Assembly: GCF_014694385.1 (NCBI RefSeq) | Contig: NZ_JAAOCA010000034.1 | Coordinates: 1 to 61,541, forward strand | DNA length: 61,541 nucleotides | Direction of reading: 5' to 3' | From: Pseudomonas typographi | Lineage (GTDB): Bacteria > Pseudomonadota > Gammaproteobacteria > Pseudomonadales > Pseudomonadaceae | Shown here: positions 43,298 to 52,183 of the stretch, in pieces | Layout of the letters: each line of letters begins with the position of its first letter | Position numbering within the stretch: the first letter of the stretch is position 1 | Made by a program: the position numbers and the translations under genes | Notes under the pieces: model-generated | Told to the model about the DNA's origin: nothing | Database searches by the model: none | The model's input: only the letters and a program-made list of their open reading frames with translations

Positions 43298-45607
43298 CTA
43301 GGGGTACAGGCCTCGCCACGTGGCACCGGGCACCAGCAGGTCCCGGCCGGCGCGGTGGACCAGCATCACCTCGCCAGTGCTGCCAGGGGCCAGTTGCACC
43401 CGCAGTTCGCCGCTGCGCCAACGCACCTCTAGCCATTGCCCACGGTACTGCAGCCGCAACATGACCTCACCCAGTTCGGCCGGCACGGCGGGGTACAGGT
43501 GCAAGCCATCCAACGCCGGGCGCAGCCCCAGGTAATGGCGCTGTAGCACGTCCAGGGTGCCGGCCATGGCCGCCAGGTGCACGCCCTCCACCGTGCCGCT
43601 GTCGCTGCCGGCGTCGATATCCGTGCCCAGGCAGTGGCCAAAAAACCACCATGAGCGCGCCAGGTCGATATGGGCCATGGCCCCGGCACACACCGCGTAC
43701 GACAAGCTCGATTCGTGGGTGATGCGCGCCAAGTGGTACTGCACCGCCCGCCGCCCGCCATCGCTGGGCGGTGGGTAACCCAGGTGGGCGAGTAGTTCGC
43801 GAATTTCGTGGGGCGGTAACAAATGCAGCAGCGTCAGCACGTCGGGTTGCTTGGTCAATTGATAACGGTCGGTACTGTCGCCTTGGGCTTCGAGCATCCA
43901 ATCCAGGCGCGGCCGCTGCTTCTGCAGCCACTGCGGCGGGGGCGTTTGCAACTGGTCGAAGCCTTCGAACTGGCCCAATACATCGGGCTCGTCGTAGGGC
44001 AGGTACAACTGCCGGCTTACCTGCTCCCACAGGGCCAACTCAGCGGCCTCCAGTGCCAGGCGCCCGCACAGTTCGGCGGCCGCCGCGGCGGGCAATTGCT
44101 GCAACAATTGCAAGGCACGGCATAGTGTCCAGGCGGCCATCAGGTTGGTGTAGGCGTTGTTGTTCACGCCAGGTTCCTCGGCCCCGGGGTAACGGCTATG
44201 GTATTCATCCGGGCCGATCACCTGCTCGATCACATAGCGGCCGCGGCTCGCATCGAACCGCGCCATGCTGGCCCAGCAGCGGGCCACCTCCAGGATGATT
44301 TCGCCGGCCATGCCGGTGAGCAGAGCCTGGTCACCGGTGGCCAGGTACAGCAACCAGGCATCGTAAGCGATCGCCGCGCCAATGTGCCGTTGCAGCCAGG
44401 TGGCGTCTTCGACCCAGTGCCCAGACAGCGGGTAGTACAACCATGGCGGGGTTTGCTCCTCGCCACCTGTGGTGCTGCGCCAGGGATACAACGCGCCCTT
44501 GAAGCCGGCAGCCCGGGCCCGCGCGCGGGCCGCACCGAGGCGCCGGTAACGGTAGGCCAGCAGGTTGCGGGCCCGCTCAGGAAAATGGCTGGCCAAAAAC
44601 GGGAAGGCAAACAGCTCATCCCAAAAAATCTGCCCCATATAGCCTTCTTGCCAGCCCCTGGCGGGGAAACCCAGGTCGCGGCCCAGGCTCAGCGGGGTGA
44701 CCGTTTGCAGCACATGGGCCAAGGCGAAATCCAGCGGGCGCTGCAAGCTGGCGCCCGTGAGGCGTACACGCGCCGCCTGCCAGGGCTGGCGCCAGGCCCC
44801 GTAATGGGCGGCGCGCAGCTGCTCGAACGGTTCGCCGGGTATCGCCGCGGCCAAGGCGTGCGCTGCGCGGTCGTCGGCTTCGACCAGTATGCGTTTTTCG
44901 ATCACCAGTACGCCACCGGCCGGCCATGGGCACTGGCCTTCACGCTGCGCGGCCGGGCCGTGCCAGGCCACCGGGGTGTTCAGGCTGGTGTGGCAAGCCA
45001 TTACTACCCGCGCACCGCCCGCCAAGTGGGCCTGAATGGCACTGTGGCCGTGTTCGCTGCAGCAGTGCTGGTCGATGGCCAGGCGCTGGCCTTCATAGGC
45101 AAGGTTGCGCTCGATCAATGTATTGCCGCTGGCCTGCAAGGTGCTGCGCAGCCACAGTTGGGACGGCGGCTGGGGACAGGTCACTGCCCAACGCAACACC
45201 ACCAGGCGAGGGTCTGCGTAGCTGACCAGCCGTGTTTCTTCGATGTCCAGGGCATGCTCACCCAGGGTAACGCCGAAGCGGCGGCGCACTTCGCAGCGCT
45301 CGGCGTCGTAGCATTGGCGGTAATGGGTGTACGCCGGTTCAAGCCATTGCTGGCGGTCGAGCGACAGGCTCAAGCCCAGCGGCGCCGGCAGGTTCACCAA
45401 TGCACCAATATGGCAGCGGCTGCCATTGACCTGCCGTTCGGCGCTGTCGTACCAACCGGCCAGGTAAAGCCCGGGATAACCCGGCCCATCGGCCCGTTCC
45501 GGGGCGCTGGCGCGCAAGCTGAGTACGCCGTTACTCAGGGTCATCAAGGCTTCGCGGCGGCGTTCGTCGGCCGGGTCGAAGTGGTCGAACAGCAACGTGT
45601 CAGTCAT
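43298..45607 (-). CDS. Glycoside hydrolase family 65 enzyme (disaccharide phosphorylase or glucosidase)
   Basis: 769 residues from the ATG at 45607, which overlaps the PfkB kinase gene by eight bases. Domain order is GH65 N-terminal beta-sandwich, (alpha/alpha)6 catalytic barrel and C-terminal domain. The acid Glu is in VIGPDEYHSRYP, preceded by the usual WEEGYMGQIFWDE-like stretch (GWQEGYMGQIFWDELF). Phosphate-site candidates are ITHESSLS and SGTVEGVHLAAMAGT. Family members act on maltose, trehalose, kojibiose, nigerose or glucosylglycerol. No beta-phosphoglucomutase gene, the usual partner, is nearby; instead a sugar kinase is coupled. Confidence 0.88.
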   Translation of the reverse strand: MTDTLLFDHFDPADERRREALMTLSNGVLSLRASAPERADGPGYPGLYLAGWYDSAERQVNGSRCHIGALVNLPAPLGLSLSLDRQQWLEPAYTHYRQCYDAERCEVRRRFGVTLGEHALDIEETRLVSYADPRLVVLRWAVTCPQPPSQLWLRSTLQASGNTLIERNLAYEGQRLAIDQHCCSEHGHSAIQAHLAGGARVVMACHTSLNTPVAWHGPAAQREGQCPWPAGGVLVIEKRILVEADDRAAHALAAAIPGEPFEQLRAAHYGAWRQPWQAARVRLTGASLQRPLDFALAHVLQTVTPLSLGRDLGFPARGWQEGYMGQIFWDELFAFPFLASHFPERARNLLAYRYRRLGAARARARAAGFKGALYPWRSTTGGEEQTPPWLYYPLSGHWVEDATWLQRHIGAAIAYDAWLLYLATGDQALLTGMAGEIILEVARCWASMARFDASRGRYVIEQVIGPDEYHSRYPGAEEPGVNNNAYTNLMAAWTLCRALQLLQQLPAAAAAELCGRLALEAAELALWEQVSRQLYLPYDEPDVLGQFEGFDQLQTPPPQWLQKQRPRLDWMLEAQGDSTDRYQLTKQPDVLTLLHLLPPHEIRELLAHLGYPPPSDGGRRAVQYHLARITHESSLSYAVCAGAMAHIDLARSWWFFGHCLGTDIDAGSDSGTVEGVHLAAMAGTLDVLQRHYLGLRPALDGLHLYPAVPAELGEVMLRLQYRGQWLEVRWRSGELRVQLAPGSTGEVMLVHRAGRDLLVPGATWRGLYP

Positions 45608-46556
45608 CGACACGCCTGAGTTGCGGCCGCAGTTGTTCGGCCATCGCCAGTACCTGTTCCCGCCCAGCATAGGCAGGCTGGGAGCCATACCCGGCGACGG
45701 CAAGGTGGGCGGCAGCGGTGGCCCACAGCGCCGCTTCGGAGGCTGGCTGGCCTTCGAGCAGGGCGATGGCGAACACGCCGGTGAAGGCATCACCAGCGCC
45801 GGTGGCATCGCGTGCCGCAATGCCGCCGGCGGGCACGTGGTACACGCCTTCGGCGCAGGCGAGCAGGCAGCCGCCGTCGGCAAGCTTGACGCAAGCCATC
45901 GGCACGCCCCGTTGCCGGAACGCCGCGGCGGCCCGGGCTGCGCTGGGGCTGTCGGTGACCGGTTGGCCCAGCAAGTGCGCGGCTTCTTCGGTGTTGGGCG
46001 TCACGGCGCTGATCAGCGGCCACAGCCCAGGCTCCAGCCGCTCGGGGAACGATGGGTCGAGCACCACCGGCAGGCTGCGCTGCTGCGCAGCCTCGATAGC
46101 CATGCGCACCACGGCTGCGGGAATTTCGTGATCCAGCGCCAACACCGCCTGCGGCGGGGCGGCAGCGATCGCGGCGCGCACGCGGTCGCAGGCCATGCCG
46201 TCCCAGGCGTCGTTGGCGTTGTTGGCCAGGATGATCTGCTTCTTGCCGCTGGCCGGCACCGTGATCATCGACACCGCCGTGCTGTGCCCCGGCGCGTGGG
46301 TCACGCCGTCGAGCAGCACGCCGGCTTGGCGCAGGTTGCCCAGGGCCTGGTCGGCCAGTTCATCGGCGCCCACGCGGCCCAGCAGCACGCTGTGGTGGCC
46401 AAACAGGGTGGCCAGGTAAGCCCGGTTGGCCGCCTTGCCGCCCGATAGCCGGCAGAAGTCGCTGGCCAGCAATGTTTCCTGGCTGCCGGGGGGCTGCGCC
46501 ACGCGCACCTGGAAATCGGCATTGATGCTGCCCAGGCTAAGCAGGGTCGAAGGCAT
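45600..46556 (-). CDS. PfkB-family sugar kinase, ribokinase-like, coupled to GH65 gene
   Basis: 318 residues. SLGSINADFQVRVAQPP and the CRLSGGKAANRAYLAT motif (GGKGANQA in ribokinase) identify the substrate-binding start; the anion-hole and catalytic Asp are in RDATGAGDAFTGVFA. GGAG lies nine bases before the ATG. The overlap with the GH65 start suggests translational coupling. Substrate unknown; ribose or another free sugar released nearby is possible. Confidence 0.9.
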   Translation of the reverse strand: MPSTLLSLGSINADFQVRVAQPPGSQETLLASDFCRLSGGKAANRAYLATLFGHHSVLLGRVGADELADQALGNLRQAGVLLDGVTHAPGHSTAVSMITVPASGKKQIILANNANDAWDGMACDRVRAAIAAAPPQAVLALDHEIPAAVVRMAIEAAQQRSLPVVLDPSFPERLEPGLWPLISAVTPNTEEAAHLLGQPVTDSPSAARAAAAFRQRGVPMACVKLADGGCLLACAEGVYHVPAGGIAARDATGAGDAFTGVFAIALLEGQPASEAALWATAAAHLAVAGYGSQPAYAGREQVLAMAEQLRPQLRRVDD

Positions 46557-46704
46557 GGGCTTGGCTCCGTGTCGAACATAGTCGGCTGACTGCGTGGTGG
46601 TGTGCCGGTTCGGTTCGATTCGCCAGCGGTCATCGCCGTGGAACCTAGGCGCAGAGCGTGCCGTCAGCCAGAGGGTACCCCTTTACTGCCCAGGAGCCCC
46701 CGCC

Positions 46705-47706
46705 ATGGCCGACCACGAACACGACCCCACCCGCCGCCGCTTGCTGCAAGGCGCCGCATTGGCCACGGCCGCCGGCCTGGCCACCCCGGCCATGGCCCAG
46801 GCCGGCAGCGACGGCGCCATGCCCGCGCCCCTGCAAAGCCCGCAAAAAGGCTTTCCCAAGCCGCCTTTCAACCCGCAGCCGCAGCCGTGGCCCGGTTTGG
46901 CCAGCAAAATGAACCCACGCCCCGACCATGGTGAAACCCATTACCGCGGCAGCAATAAGCTGCTGGGGCGCAAGGCATTGATCACCGGCGGTGATTCCGG
47001 GCTGGGCCGCGCGGTCGCCATCGCCTTTGCCCGCGAAGGGGCCGATGTGGCGATCAACTATTTGCCTGCCGAAGAAGACGATGCCCGCGAGGTGGTGGCG
47101 CTGATCCAGCAAGCGGGGCGCAAGGCGCTGGCCATTCCCGGCGACCTGCGCGAAGCTGCCTTTTGCCGTGACCTGGTGGCCCGGGCCGTGGCCGGGCTGG
47201 GCGGCTTGGATATCCTCGTCAATAATGCCGCCCGCCAGCAAAGCCATGAATCGATACTCGACATCACCGATGAGCAATTCGATTGGACACTTAAAACCAA
47301 CCTCTATGCGTTGTTTTGGCTCACCAAGGCGGCGTTGCCGCACCTTCCCGAGGGCGCGGCCATCATCAACACCGCCTCGGTGAACGCTTACGACCCGGGG
47401 GAAAACATCGTTGATTACGCGCTGACCAAGGCCGGCATCGCCAACTTCAGCAAGGGCCTGGCCAAGCAAGTGGCCGACCGCGGCATCCGCGTGAATGCCG
47501 TGGCGCCTGGGCCGTTCTGGACGCCCTTGCAGGTCACCGGTGGGCAAACCATGGAAAAGCTCAAGGCTTTTGGCAGTGATACGCCGCTCAAGCGCCCAGG
47601 GCAGCCTGTGGAAATCGCGCCGTTGTACGTGCAGTTGGCCTCGGCCGAGGCCAGTTACGTGACCGGGCAAGTGTTCGGCGCCTCGGGCGGCAAGGGCCAG
47701 CCCTGA
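46705..47706 (+). CDS. Tat-signal SDR oxidoreductase (YghA-like)
   Basis: 333 residues from the ATG at 46705 (AGGAG ahead). The N-terminus DPTRRRLLQGAALATAAG followed by a Pro-rich linker is a twin-arginine signal, so export to the periplasm is likely. The SDR Rossmann fold follows: TGGDSGLGR at 94-102, then LVNNAARQQ, and the catalytic YALTKAG with Asn-Ser earlier (NTASVNAY). The body resembles E. coli YghA and other 290-residue SDRs with an N-terminal arm. The substrate is unknown. Confidence 0.88.
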   Translation: MADHEHDPTRRRLLQGAALATAAGLATPAMAQAGSDGAMPAPLQSPQKGFPKPPFNPQPQPWPGLASKMNPRPDHGETHYRGSNKLLGRKALITGGDSGLGRAVAIAFAREGADVAINYLPAEEDDAREVVALIQQAGRKALAIPGDLREAAFCRDLVARAVAGLGGLDILVNNAARQQSHESILDITDEQFDWTLKTNLYALFWLTKAALPHLPEGAAIINTASVNAYDPGENIVDYALTKAGIANFSKGLAKQVADRGIRVNAVAPGPFWTPLQVTGGQTMEKLKAFGSDTPLKRPGQPVEIAPLYVQLASAEASYVTGQVFGASGGKGQP

Positions 47707-47760
47707 GGGCCCCGCCGGGCATGCAGCGCCCCAGCCCGGCCGCTCGAGTCACTGGGCCAC

Positions 47761-50289
47761 TCAAGCGCCGCTGCGGTATGGCTCTAGGGCTTCGAGCAGC
47801 GGCCCCAGCCACGCTTCATAGGCGCGCCAGCGCTGCACGGAGCTGCTGTACAGCGGTTGGCGCACTTGGGTAAGGCTGGCGGTGCGCACGGGCCGTTGGG
47901 TGTGGTGAAAGGCCAGGCAGGCGTCGTCCCAAGGCAAGCCGCAGGCGGCCAGCAAGCGCCGGGCCTGGCCCTCCAGGTCGGCGACGATGTCTTCGTAGCG
48001 CACCTCGATGACCCTTCCGGGCAATAACCCTTGCCAATGCGCCATCAAGCGCGCATAGCGGCCATAGTGGCGGCCGAGTTCAGCCAGGTCGTAGGTCGCT
48101 TCCTGGTGGCGGTTGAACAACTGGGTGTAGCACGACACGCAGGTGTCTACCGGGTCGCGGCTCACATGCACGATGCGCGCGCGCGGAAACATCATCGCCA
48201 GGGGGCCGAGCATCAGGTAGTTGGCAGGCATTTTGTCGGTGATGCGCGCGGCACCGCCGCCGTGCTGGCGAAGGCGCGCCAGGTATTGCCCGGCCAGCCC
48301 ACGCAATTGTTCTGGCTGTAGCCCCGCCAGGTTATCCGGGAACACCCGTTCGGGCACACCCGGCAGCGGTTGTTGCAGCAGGTGCAAGGCATAGGGCAGC
48401 TCTCCGGCGCCGCTGACCGCCGGGTGCGAAGCCAGTATTTGTTCGGTGAGGGTGGTGCCCGAGCGTGGCATGCCGAGGATGAACAGCGGTTGTTCGCTGG
48501 GGTCGCCAGCCCCTTCCAGGCGTGCCCGCCAACGCTCATCGAACACCGTGAGCATGCGCGCCAGCCGCTGCTGCTCGGCGCTTTCATCGTAGGCCACATG
48601 CTGGCGCTTGAGCGTGGCCCCGGCGCTGTAGTGGGCAAACGCCTGCGCTGGGTGGCCAAGGTCGGCTTCGACCTTGCCCAGCGCATAGTGCAGGGCAATA
48701 CGCCGCCCGGGGCTAGCCTGCTCGCTCTGTGCCAGCGCCTGCGCCAACGCCGCAGCGTCGGCCGGGCTGCCCTTGCGCGCCTGGCTACGAAGGAACCAGG
48801 CGCCATGGTGGTTCGGGTCCGCGGCCAGGGCCTGATCGAGCAGCCCGCGGGCTTCATCGAACTGGCCCCGCTCCTGGTGCAAGCCGGCCAGCCCCGCCAG
48901 GGCGTCGGCGCCTTGGGGGTTGAGCGCCAGCGCTTGGCGGTAGGCCTGTTCGGCCTGGGTGTCGGCGCCGCGGTCTTGATAAAGCCCGGCCAGCGCGCAC
49001 CAGCTGTCTGGCTCCCCAGGTTGCAACGCACAGGCGCGTTGCAACGGTGCCAACGCTTGTTCGGGGAGGTCTTGGGCCAACAGGCAACGGCCCAGCAAGC
49101 GCAAGGTGGGGGCATGCTCGGGCTGGCGCTGCAAGGCCTGTTCGAGCAGGGCGCGGGCTTGGTCGGGGCGCTCCTGGCGCAGCCGCACCAGGGCGAGGTT
49201 GCTCAGTGCCTCGGGGGCCTGCGGCCGCAGGGCGAGCACCGCCAGCAGTTGCTGTTCGGCTTCGGCCAGTTGCTCGGCCTCGGCCAACACGGCGCCTAAA
49301 TTGGACTGCGCTTCCAGATACCCTGGCTGCAGTTGCAGCACTTGGCGGTAGCCGGCGATGGCGCGGGGCAGGTCGCCTTCGGCGCGGGCGATGCTGGCGA
49401 GGTTGTTCAGCGACTGCAACAGCTGAGGTTGCAGGGTCAATGCCCGTTCATGGGCGGCGCGGGCCTGTGCCCACTGGCGCAAGTCGAACCAGGCCAAGCC
49501 CAGGTTGCTGTGTGCCGCCGCGCGTTCAGGTGCCAACGCCACGGCGCGCTGGCCATGGTGTAGTGCCAGCAGTGCCTGGCCGCCCTGGCGCTGCATTTCG
49601 CCATAATTGCTGTGGTAAAGCGCCTCGCCCGGGGCCAGCGCCAGCACCTGCTGCATCGTGCCCAGCGCGGTGGTCCGGTCACCGCCGGCGAGCGCTGCCA
49701 GGGCCTGCTCATGCAGTGCCGCCGCTTGCTGGGCGGTATGCGCCAACGGCAGTTGCACGCATACGTAGTCGACCAGCCGCGCCAGGCTTTGCGCCAGCCC
49801 TTCGTGGCCGGTGTCCAGGCGTAACTCCGGCTGGCGTGGCGCTTCATAGGGGGCGTCGATGCCGGTAAACCCCGGCAGTTCGCCCGCCCGCGCGCGGCGG
49901 TACAGGCCCTTGGGGTCGCGTTGCTCACAGGTGGGTAAATCCGCAGCCACGTGCACTTCATGAAACCGCGGCGTGGCAGCGCGGGCCTGGGCGCGGTCAG
50001 CGGCGTAGGGCGAAATCAGCGAAACAATACACAAAAGGCCAGCGTCGGCCATCAGCGCCGCCACCTCGCCAGTGCGCCGCACATTTTCCATACGGTCTTC
50101 GGGGCTGAAACCCAGGCCGGCGTTCAGGCCCTGGCGTAAACGGTCACCGTCCAGCCGGTAGCAGGCGTAGCCCAACGGCGTGAGGCACTCGGCCAACGCA
50201 TCGGCCAGGGTGGTTTTACCAGCACCGGACAAACCGGTGAGCCACAGCACCGCACCAGGGTGGCCATAACGGGCAACAGAAGCAGGCAT
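47761..50289 (-). CDS. APS kinase-TPR-sulfotransferase fusion protein
   Basis: 842 residues from the ATG at 50289. Residues about 12-180 form a full APS kinase (CysC): Walker A GLSGAGKTT at 19-27, YRLDGDRLRQGLN at 44-56, FSPEDRMENVRR at 61-72, the LISPYAADR stretch, and DPKGLYRRARAGEL. Residues about 190-560 are TPR-type helical repeats (about nine to ten, with YxxxLxLxP spacing). Residues about 600-842 are a sulfotransferase: PAPS 5'-phosphosulfate loop ILGMPRSGTTL at 604-614 and 3'-phosphate motif HVSRDPVDTCVSCY at 708-721. The protein should phosphorylate APS to PAPS and use it to sulfate a substrate bound near the TPR region. No signal peptide is visible, so cytosolic. The acceptor is unknown. 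Confidence 0.9.
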   Translation of the reverse strand: MPASVARYGHPGAVLWLTGLSGAGKTTLADALAECLTPLGYACYRLDGDRLRQGLNAGLGFSPEDRMENVRRTGEVAALMADAGLLCIVSLISPYAADRAQARAATPRFHEVHVAADLPTCEQRDPKGLYRRARAGELPGFTGIDAPYEAPRQPELRLDTGHEGLAQSLARLVDYVCVQLPLAHTAQQAAALHEQALAALAGGDRTTALGTMQQVLALAPGEALYHSNYGEMQRQGGQALLALHHGQRAVALAPERAAAHSNLGLAWFDLRQWAQARAAHERALTLQPQLLQSLNNLASIARAEGDLPRAIAGYRQVLQLQPGYLEAQSNLGAVLAEAEQLAEAEQQLLAVLALRPQAPEALSNLALVRLRQERPDQARALLEQALQRQPEHAPTLRLLGRCLLAQDLPEQALAPLQRACALQPGEPDSWCALAGLYQDRGADTQAEQAYRQALALNPQGADALAGLAGLHQERGQFDEARGLLDQALAADPNHHGAWFLRSQARKGSPADAAALAQALAQSEQASPGRRIALHYALGKVEADLGHPAQAFAHYSAGATLKRQHVAYDESAEQQRLARMLTVFDERWRARLEGAGDPSEQPLFILGMPRSGTTLTEQILASHPAVSGAGELPYALHLLQQPLPGVPERVFPDNLAGLQPEQLRGLAGQYLARLRQHGGGAARITDKMPANYLMLGPLAMMFPRARIVHVSRDPVDTCVSCYTQLFNRHQEATYDLAELGRHYGRYARLMAHWQGLLPGRVIEVRYEDIVADLEGQARRLLAACGLPWDDACLAFHHTQRPVRTASLTQVRQPLYSSSVQRWRAYEAWLGPLLEALEPYRSGA

Positions 50290-50389
50290 GGAAGGGTCCG
50301 TCCGTTGGGGGTTGGCCCAAGCATAGCCAATGCACAGCCATGTAAAAATGGCTTGCCAAGCAGCCGCCCTGAGGGGTATCAAACTGTAC

Positions 50390-51103
50390 ATGACTAAACA
50401 GGTTCGGTTTGACAAGAAAACCCGCGTGGTGCGCGCCTTGGCCCAACGCATCGAACGCGGCGAGTTGGGCCCCGGCGTGCGACTGCCCGGTGAGCATGAG
50501 CTGGCAGCGCAGTTCGATGTCAGCCGTGGCACGCTGCGTGAGGCCCTGACCGAGCTGAAGCGGTGTCACTACATTGCAACCCAGATGGGTGTGGGCTCCA
50601 TCGTGACTTACGACGGAGTGCCGCTGCCCCAGGGCGCAGGGTGGGCTCAGGCATTGGCCGCCGGCGCCACCCAAGTGCGCACCGAATTGCTCAGCCTGGC
50701 CCGGGCCGAGCGGCCAGAATTGGCCGTGCGGTACGGTACGGCGCAGTTCGTGTTGGTCGAGCGGCGCCGGCGGGCGGCAGACGGCACGCTCGTGTCGCTG
50801 GAGCGAGCCTTGGTCCCAGCCCGTGACGGCCTTGAACACTTGCCCGAGCAGGGCCTGGTGCAGGGTTCGCTGGCGGCGACCCTGGCCGCCCATGGTTTCC
50901 AGGGCGGCCAGGGCAACCAGTGGGTGGGTGCCGAGCCCCTGGGCGAGCAGGCCGCTGCCCAGTTGCAACGGCCCGCCGGCACGGTGTTTCTCAAGGCCGT
51001 GCGGGAAACCTTCGACAGCCGTGGGCGGTTCATGGAGCAGGTCGAGAGCCTGTTGGACCCGGCCCACTTTCAACTTCATTTGAGTTTTGGTGCGCCGCAA
51101 TGA
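50390..51103 (+). CDS. yegW: GntR/UbiC-type regulator, YegW-like
   Basis: 237 residues from the ATG at 50390. The winged helix RVVRALAQRIERGELGPGVR then FDVSRGTLREALTELK is followed by a UTRA effector domain (LVERRRRAADGTLVSLERAL, VFLKAVRETFDSRGRFMEQV). E. coli YegW is 248 residues and belongs to the same subfamily, next to yegU/yegV. Its stop overlaps the next gene's start as ATGA, so regulator and enzyme are in one operon here. Confidence 0.8.
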   Translation: MTKQVRFDKKTRVVRALAQRIERGELGPGVRLPGEHELAAQFDVSRGTLREALTELKRCHYIATQMGVGSIVTYDGVPLPQGAGWAQALAAGATQVRTELLSLARAERPELAVRYGTAQFVLVERRRRAADGTLVSLERALVPARDGLEHLPEQGLVQGSLAATLAAHGFQGGQGNQWVGAEPLGEQAAAQLQRPAGTVFLKAVRETFDSRGRFMEQVESLLDPAHFQLHLSFGAPQ

Positions 51104-52116
51104 TCAGCTCTGACCACACCCGCGCCCGTGCCCTGGGCGCATTCTACGGCCTGGCCTTGGGCGATGCCCTGGGCATGCCCACCCAGTCGCTGTCGCGCGA
51201 ACAGGTGCATGCGCGCTATGGGCGAGTCACCGGCTTGCTGGCCGCCGATGCCGACCAGCCGATCGCGCCGAACCTGCCGGCAGGCTCCATCACCGACGAC
51301 ACCGAACAAGCGGTGCTGGTGGCCGAATTGCTGGTGGTGGGCGGCGGCCGTATCGAGCCGGCGGCCCTGGCTCAACGCTTGATCGACTGGGAAGCGGCCA
51401 TGCGTGCCAAGGGCTCGCAAGACTTGCTCGGCCCTTCGACCAAACGCGCCATCGAGCTGATCCTGGCCGGTGCCAGCCCGGACCAGGCGGGGCGCTATGG
51501 CACCACCAATGGTGCGGCGATGCGCATTACGCCCGTCGGCATCGCCAGTGATATCGCCGACCCGCAGCGCTTCATGGCACAGGTGGAGCAAGCCTGCCAG
51601 GTGACCCATAATACCGGCCTTGGCATTGCCAGCGCGGCGGCGGTGGCGGCGGTGGTGTCGGCGGGCATCAACGGCGACGACCTCAAAGCCGCGCTGGAGC
51701 AGGGCGTCGAAGCGGCGCAATGGGGCCAGAGCCGTGGCCATTGGGTGGCCGGCGGCTCGATTGCGGCGCGCATCGGTTGGTCGCGGTTGCTCTGCGAGGG
51801 TTGTGACAACCAGCGCCTGCCCGGCCTGATCTACGAGGTGATCGGCACTTCGGTGGCTTCACAGGAGTCGGTGGTCGCCGCCTTTGCCTTGGCCCGCGCC
51901 GTCGCCGGCGGCCAACTGCAGCCTTACCCGGCGCTGTGCATGGCCGCAAGCCTCGGTGGCGACACCGACACTATCGCCGCCATGCTTGGCGCCATGCTCG
52001 GCGCTACCCATAGCCTGTCGGCCTGGCCGAACGAGCCGCTGGCGCGGGTCAAGGCAGTGAACCACCTGGACCTGGACCGGTTGACCGAGCAACTTCTTGC
52101 CCTGCGCAGCGCCTGA
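51100..52116 (+). CDS. yegU: ADP-ribosylglycohydrolase-family protein, YegU-like
   Basis: 338 residues. DraG-type metal sites are visible: GLALGDALGMPTQ at the start, GSITDDTEQA (Mg ligands) near residue 65, and LGGDTDTIAAMLGAMLGA near 285. The fold hydrolyses N- or O-glycosidic bonds to ADP-ribose or related ribosides. E. coli YegU has 334 residues and the same neighbours. Whether it acts on protein-bound ADP-ribose or a small riboside is not determined. Confidence 0.85.
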   Translation: MISSDHTRARALGAFYGLALGDALGMPTQSLSREQVHARYGRVTGLLAADADQPIAPNLPAGSITDDTEQAVLVAELLVVGGGRIEPAALAQRLIDWEAAMRAKGSQDLLGPSTKRAIELILAGASPDQAGRYGTTNGAAMRITPVGIASDIADPQRFMAQVEQACQVTHNTGLGIASAAAVAAVVSAGINGDDLKAALEQGVEAAQWGQSRGHWVAGGSIAARIGWSRLLCEGCDNQRLPGLIYEVIGTSVASQESVVAAFALARAVAGGQLQPYPALCMAASLGGDTDTIAAMLGAMLGATHSLSAWPNEPLARVKAVNHLDLDRLTEQLLALRSA

Positions 52117-52183
52117 GCGGCCAGCCGGGCCCTGACAACCTGCGTGCCGGTTAGCCCCAGCACGTGATCGCCGGAGCTTTGCC

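Noticed and set aside
47714..47740. GCCGGGC/GCCCGGC inverted repeat after the SDR gene as a terminator
   Set aside because: Loop of 13 bases and no T-tract; in such GC-rich sequence this arises easily by chance.
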